Source: Gemmatimonadota bacterium (GTDB lineage: Bacteria > Latescibacterota > UBA2968 > UBA8231). Taken from it: a DNA stretch of 20,028 nucleotides. The stretch is from positions 1 to 20,028 of the forward strand of contig JABHDC010000190.1 in NCBI GenBank assembly GCA_018673255.1, read 5' to 3'. Shown piece after piece: positions 16,472 to 20,028 of the stretch. Position 1 is the stretch's first letter. Every line of letters starts with the position of its first letter. The notes under the pieces are model-generated. The model was not told the origin of the DNA, did not search any database, and was given only the letters and a program-made list of their open reading frames with translations. The position numbers were made by a program, and so were the translations under genes.

Positions 16472-16732
16472 CTAGAAGGGGTAGATGGCGTCGAGACGGC
16501 GTCGCAGTGCTTCGCGACGCTGCGCAACGTGGTCGATGGCAACCAGGGGCATCTCGATCACAGGACGGTGCAGCCAGTTCAGCAGGATCAGACCCGCTGA
16601 CAGGGGAGCCACCTCGCGCGCCTCGAGGCGAAGTACGAGCAGGGCACTGAGCAATCGCCCCAAACCACGGCGAGGCCGTGGCGGCGCCTGGATCCTGCCG
16701 GCGGTGGTTTCCCCGACGCATGCACTGCTCAC
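16472..16732 (-). CDS. Small hypothetical protein (orf86) downstream of purC
   Basis: I do not recognise it. 86 residues from a GTG at 16732 that overlaps the purC stop (GTGA). A Gly/Arg/Pro-rich N-terminus precedes GRLLSALLVLRLEAREVAPLSAGLILLNWLHRPVIEMPLVAIDHVAQRREALRRRLDAIYPF, with two hydrophobic stretches that could be amphipathic helices or a short membrane hairpin. The tail is basic. It ends 11 bases before the likely start of orf92, which lies in another frame. Position within the purC-rhaB operon and tight spacing support it as real, though no family pattern does. Confidence 0.5.
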   Translation of the reverse strand: MSSACVGETTAGRIQAPPRPRRGLGRLLSALLVLRLEAREVAPLSAGLILLNWLHRPVIEMPLVAIDHVAQRREALRRRLDAIYPF

Positions 16733-17718
16733 GCAGATGCCTCGATATAGGGCTCAATGGCCTTTTCGATGGCATTGGACAAGGGTTCATCTGCCTGATC
16801 ATCGATTTGCGACGGGGTGAAATCCTGACCCGTGACACGCTCGAACAAGTCGATGTAGCGCTCGGCTACATCGAGACGGATGTCAGCGTCGAGGTCGGGT
16901 ACATTTGTGTCGGAGATACCCTTCTCCCGCAACCACAACCGCAGGAATTCCTTATCCAGACTCTCCGGCTCATCGCCCCGGGCGTGACGTTCCTCATAGG
17001 AATCGGCGATCCAGTAGCGCGAGGAGTCGGGCGTGTGGATCTCGTCGGCGACGGCGATCTGACCCTCGGCATTACGGCCCATCTCGTATTTCGTGTCCAC
17101 GAGAATGAGGCCCTGCTTGGCAGCGATCTGCTGACCCCGGGCAAACAGAGCAAAGGCAATCCGCTCGATCTCCTTCCACGTCGCTTCATCCACCAGGCCT
17201 TGTTCCAGCACCTGCGCGGCAGAGATCGGTTCATCGTGCTCTTCTGACTTCGTTGTCGGTGTCAGAATGGGCGTGTCGAATGGCACGTTCTTCACCATGC
17301 CATCGGGTAGAATGTTGCCGCAAATGTCGCGTTCGCCCCGAGCGTAGTAGGTCCAGGCAGATGTGTCGGAGCTGCCCGTCAGATAACCGCGCACGACGAT
17401 CTCGACGGGGAACATCGACAATTCCTCGGCGATGGTGACATTGGGATGGGGCACGTCGATGACATGGTTGGCGACAATATCGGCGGTCTGCTCAAACCAG
17501 TAGTTGGCAATACGGTTGAGCACCTGCCCCTTGAGAGGGATCGTCCCGAGAATGTGATCGAAGGCGCTCTGCCGGTCACAGGTGATCAGCACCCGTCGTT
17601 TCGGCAACAGATACATGTCCCGGACCTTGCCCCGTTGGTAGCGATCCTCCCAACGAGGAAACCGGGCATCCAGAAGGCAATTGTCGAGTAGACCCGCGAG
17701 GGTTTCGCGTGAGACCAC
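16729..17718 (-). CDS. purC: Phosphoribosylaminoimidazole-succinocarboxamide (SAICAR) synthase
   Basis: 329 residues, the longer ADE1-like form (typical short bacterial PurC is ~240). It joins CAIR and aspartate using ATP in purine synthesis. Visible motifs: RYQRGKVRDMYLLP, LITCDRQSAFDHILGTIPLKGQVLN, the signature VEIVVRGYLTGSS, NVPFDTPILTPTTKSEEHDEPIS, and LILVDTKYEMGRNAEGQIAVADEIHTPDSSRYW. The GTG at 17718 is chosen because AGGAG lies nine bases before it; a TTG at 17727 directly abuts that Shine-Dalgarno and is unlikely. It is the first gene of the operon, behind a good promoter, and no other pur gene is nearby. Confidence 0.96.
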   Translation of the reverse strand: MVSRETLAGLLDNCLLDARFPRWEDRYQRGKVRDMYLLPKRRVLITCDRQSAFDHILGTIPLKGQVLNRIANYWFEQTADIVANHVIDVPHPNVTIAEELSMFPVEIVVRGYLTGSSDTSAWTYYARGERDICGNILPDGMVKNVPFDTPILTPTTKSEEHDEPISAAQVLEQGLVDEATWKEIERIAFALFARGQQIAAKQGLILVDTKYEMGRNAEGQIAVADEIHTPDSSRYWIADSYEERHARGDEPESLDKEFLRLWLREKGISDTNVPDLDADIRLDVAERYIDLFERVTGQDFTPSQIDDQADEPLSNAIEKAIEPYIEASA

Positions 17719-17727
17719 GGTGAGCAA

Positions 17728-17732
17728 CTCCT
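17728..17732 (-). promoter_or_regulatory. Ribosome binding site deciding the purC start
   Basis: AGGAG on the minus strand, nine bases before GTG 17718. It excludes the in-frame TTG at 17727, which would have no spacing at all. Confidence 0.65.
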
Positions 17733-17777
17733 GCGCGCGAAGAGGTCGATGAAATGCACTCTGATGACAGGCCGCTG

Positions 17778-17806
17778 AAGGTATCCGACCACGCTCACAT
17801 CGTCAA
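17778..17806 (-). promoter_or_regulatory. purC: Sigma-70-type promoter for the purC-rhaB operon
   Basis: On the minus strand TTGACG (17806-17801) and TACCTT (17783-17778) are 17 bases apart, placing the transcript start ~50 bases before the purC GTG. The -35 box is identical to that of the tRNA-Ala promoter and the -10 box is close to it (TACTTT there). Confidence 0.6.
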
Positions 17807-17859
17807 CGCGCCGGACCCCTGAGCGTCATGCCCGTAGGCAGCGCATGGCGTTGCGCCGC

Positions 17860-17889
17860 TTGCATTTCCCGTCGTCCGCTCGCTATGTT
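17860..17889 (+). promoter_or_regulatory. Putative promoter for the plus-strand lipoprotein
   Basis: TTGCAT (17860-17865) and TATGTT (17884-17889) are separated by 18 bases. This would give a 5' leader of roughly 100 bases before ATG 17997. It lies back to back with the purC promoter in the same 278-base gap (17719-17996), which holds no other gene I can support. Confidence 0.5.
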
Positions 17890-17996
17890 TCGCGGCACGT
17901 GAGAAGGTGGAGTCCCATACCGAGGTCCGGCCATTCTCATTCTGCACCGATCGCCGTGCCGCGGGCAGGCCCACCGGTCAGCCAGGAGATCAAACC

Positions 17997-18479
17997 ATGA
18001 TTCGCAAGATTCTTGCCCTCGCAGTGCTGGCAGCCCTCGCTGCCTGTGGCAATGAGGCCGAGGTTGAAGAGCTGAAGTCCTACGTGCAGCATCTGCATGG
18101 ATTCGATGCATACAATCGTCAGGTTCACGCGCTGATCCTGCGCTTCGACGATCCCACCAGCGATATCGGCGCTGCTGATATCGCGGCGGCGCGATCGATG
18201 CTTGATGAATACGCAGCCGCCGTTGAAGCGGTGCCGACGCCAGCGGCAAGTCTGCTGCGCAACACACACAATCTCTACGTCCGCTCCTTCGGTGATGCTC
18301 GTCGGCTGGCACTCGATGAAACGGGAGATGCCAAACGACAGGCCCACTCCGTTGCCATCGGCCTGCGTCGACTGCGCACAGCCATCGAAGACCGCGTCTT
18401 CCCATCCCTCGACGTGCTGCTGGCGCGCGAGAAGCTGGAAGGCGAGCAATACGATGTAGGTTGGCCCGAGTTAGATTGA
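17997..18479 (+). CDS. Small helical lipoprotein, function unknown
   Basis: 160 residues. The start at 17997 is set by AGGAGA seven bases upstream and by a clean lipoprotein signal (MIRKILALAVLAALAACGN, lipobox L-A-A-C); an in-frame ATG at 17907 would hide the signal. The mature chain is Ala/Glu/Arg-rich and predicted largely helical (VEELKSYVQHLHGFDAYN, ADIAAARSMLDEYAAAVEAV, AHSVAIGLRRLRTAIEDRV), with one cysteine only, the lipidated one. No family is recognised. It is the only complete plus-strand gene here, is transcribed away from purC, and ends in a strong terminator, so it is a single-gene unit. Confidence 0.85.
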   Translation: MIRKILALAVLAALAACGNEAEVEELKSYVQHLHGFDAYNRQVHALILRFDDPTSDIGAADIAAARSMLDEYAAAVEAVPTPAASLLRNTHNLYVRSFGDARRLALDETGDAKRQAHSVAIGLRRLRTAIEDRVFPSLDVLLAREKLEGEQYDVGWPELD

Positions 18480-18538
18480 TTCGGCGAAGGGAGGGCGGCA
18501 ACGACCTTCCGCAAGATGCATGTCGCGCCAAGAAAAGA

Positions 18539-18575
18539 GGCGCTCCGGCCACATGGCCGGGGCGCCTTCTTCTTT
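18539..18575. terminator. Strong bidirectional intrinsic terminator between convergent genes
   Basis: A 12-bp stem, GGCGCTCCGGCC pairing with GGCCGGGGCGCC (one G-T wobble) around the loop ACAT, is followed on the plus strand by TTCTTCTTT. On the minus strand the same stem is followed by TCTTTTCTTGG. It therefore serves the lipoprotein gene (stop at 18479) and the convergent glycosyltransferase gene (stop at 18623). Confidence 0.9.
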
Positions 18576-18622
18576 GCGATTGCTGGTTGCCCGACGGGGG
18601 CTTGTACTGGCTCAGGCAGATG

Positions 18623-20028
18623 TCACGCAGGAATGGCTCGAGCCGTGCGGAACCATTGACGTGTGAGGAAGGGCTGCAAACCTGACAGGCTTCCGGTATA
18701 CAAGAAGCCGGCATGGAAGAGCAGGAGGAAGGGAATCCCCGCATACATCCCGATCGACCACGCCTTGGCGATGACGAGGACGAAGTATCCGGCCATCAAC
18801 AACTCCACCCCGGCGATCACCGTCCTGGCCCCGGCATACTTGGAGCCCAGCACTCTGGTTGTGCCCGTCGCGCCATACTTGGGCGTGCGATGGAAGCCGG
18901 TCTGGTAGCCAACCAGACCCTCGAACACGGCGCGGGCATTGTTCACACACAGACTGATCCCCACAGCCATCAGCACCGGCAGATACTTGATCGCCGTCGT
19001 CCAGTCATCGTATAACGCGCGTTGCGAGGCCAGGTAGAATCCGGACACAGCCATGGTGGCCATGGAGAACAGGGGCAGGTCGATGATCAGGAGTCGCTGC
19101 TGCCGCGGGATCATCTCGCGAATCGATACGACGGGCAGCATCAGTACCGCCATGGCCAGGATCAGCAGGTGCGAGGAGTTTGCCGTCAGATGGAAGGTGG
19201 CCTCGATCTTCACCTTCAGTGGCACCTCAGCTCGCCAGATACGAGGCAGGAGTTTCTTCGCCGTCTGTACGGCCCCCTTCGTCCAGCGATGCTGCTGGGA
19301 CTTGAAGGCGTTCATCTCCACAGGCAACTCAGCCGGCACTTCAACCTCGGGCAGATAGCGGAATCGCCAGCCAGCCAGCTGTGATCGGAAGCTCAGATCG
19401 AGATCTTCGGTGAGCGTGTCGTGCTGCCAGCCCCCCGCCTCGTCGATGGCACGGCGTCGCCAGATGCCGGCGGTGCCATTGAAATTGAAGAATCGCCCCG
19501 ATCGACTGCGCGCTGTGTGCTCAATGACCAGATGCCCGTCGAGGAAAATCGACTGGATCCGGGTCAGCAGCGAGTGATGGCGATTGATGTGACCCCAGCG
19601 CATCTGCACCATGCCGATACCGGTATCGGTGAAGTGATGGATGGCGCGCTGCACCACATCAGGCGAAGGCACAAAATCCGCATCGAGGATGAAGATGAAT
19701 TCGTGACGCGCCGACTGCAGGCCGTGTTCGAGGGCGCCGGCCTTGAACCCATGCCGATGCTCGCGGTGGATGTGGTCGATGTCGATGCCCGCCGCCTGCA
19801 GGCGCTCTACGGCTGCAAGGGCACGGCCGGTGGTTTCATCAGTCGAATCATCCAGGACCTGGATCTGCAGCCGGTCGCGAGGATAGTCGAGACGACCGAC
19901 GGCCTCGATCAGGCGCTCCACGACATGGTATTCGTTGTAGATGGGTAGTTGCACGGTCACACCGGGCAACTCGGCGAAGTGCGAGGGAGGCTCGATGACG
20001 TCGTGCCGATGGCGCAGATATAACCGCA
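18623..20028 (-). CDS. Family 2 processive glycosyltransferase (cellulose synthase-like), 5' end outside window
   Basis: 467 codons are visible and the frame is open to the window edge (upstream residues ...DVIEPPSHFAELPGVTVQLPIYNE), so the start lies to the right. The GT-A catalytic core reads in order: VTVQLPIYNEYHVVERLIEA, VLDDSTDET (nucleotide-binding Asp), FILDADFVPSPDV (metal-binding D-x-D), TEDLDLSFRSQLAGW (catalytic Asp), and QQHRWTKG, the Q-x-x-R-W motif of processive synthases. About four to five membrane helices follow, for example LLILAMAVLMLPVV and SMATMAVSGFYLA. Such enzymes polymerise and export beta-linked glucans or mannans at the inner membrane. The product is not readable, and no PilZ domain is seen in the visible part. 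It ends at the bidirectional terminator. Confidence 0.92.
   Translation of the reverse strand, partial: RLYLRHRHDVIEPPSHFAELPGVTVQLPIYNEYHVVERLIEAVGRLDYPRDRLQIQVLDDSTDETTGRALAAVERLQAAGIDIDHIHREHRHGFKAGALEHGLQSARHEFIFILDADFVPSPDVVQRAIHHFTDTGIGMVQMRWGHINRHHSLLTRIQSIFLDGHLVIEHTARSRSGRFFNFNGTAGIWRRRAIDEAGGWQHDTLTEDLDLSFRSQLAGWRFRYLPEVEVPAELPVEMNAFKSQQHRWTKGAVQTAKKLLPRIWRAEVPLKVKIEATFHLTANSSHLLILAMAVLMLPVVSIREMIPRQQRLLIIDLPLFSMATMAVSGFYLASQRALYDDWTTAIKYLPVLMAVGISLCVNNARAVFEGLVGYQTGFHRTPKYGATGTTRVLGSKYAGARTVIAGVELLMAGYFVLVIAKAWSIGMYAGIPFLLLFHAGFLYTGSLSGLQPFLTRQWFRTARAIPA

Noticed and set aside
16461..16838. Upstream extension of orf92 to an in-frame start at 16838
   Set aside because: It would overlap purC and all of orf86 and has noise-like composition. 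The GTG at 16460 fits the spacing.

Overview
The window is GC-rich (roughly 60% or slightly more by eye), gene-dense and almost entirely coded on the minus strand. Genes pack into overlapping runs with ATGA, GTGA or TGATG stop/start junctions. The mix of PorV/PorQ-family outer membrane proteins, a DUF5683 protein, a secreted beta-propeller with a FlgD/Por-type C-terminal domain, several lipoproteins and a PhyH dioxygenase points to a Gram-negative bacterium of the wider FCB group (Gemmatimonadota, Latescibacterota, Krumholzibacteriota, Eisenbacteria and similar). That placement is inference from gene content, not a phylogeny.

Layout, left to right. (1) 1-640: the 3' end of a tyrosine recombinase gene (+) runs into the 3' end of a tRNA-Ala(GGC) gene (-). 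This looks like the edge of an integrated element whose body lies left of the window. (2) 704-13474: a long colinear minus-strand block. In transcription order (right to left) it holds a PHP phosphoesterase, a secreted beta-propeller, two PorV/PorQ-family proteins, an M50 membrane protease, two related lipoproteins, a degenerate divergent polysaccharide deacetylase, tgt, yajC, fmt, a DUF5683 protein, a PhyH-family dioxygenase and a lipoprotein. The right half is mostly envelope or surface functions; the left half carries tRNA modification and translation genes. (3) 13636-14517: an RpoD/SigA-like sigma factor. (4) 14683-17718: an operon of purC, two small unknown ORFs and rhamnulokinase (rhaB), chained by overlaps, with a good promoter ahead of purC. 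(5) 17997-18479: a small lipoprotein, the only complete plus-strand gene, with its own promoter and a strong bidirectional terminator. (6) 18623-20028: a family 2 processive glycosyltransferase, cut by the right window edge.

Together the window is mostly core chromosome with an integration scar at the left end. I see no CRISPR array, rRNA gene, transposase or recognised defence system. The more unusual items are the integrase/tRNA junction, the deacetylase-like protein without its catalytic motifs, the propeller plus twin PorV genes, and the two orphan ORFs between purC and rhaB.
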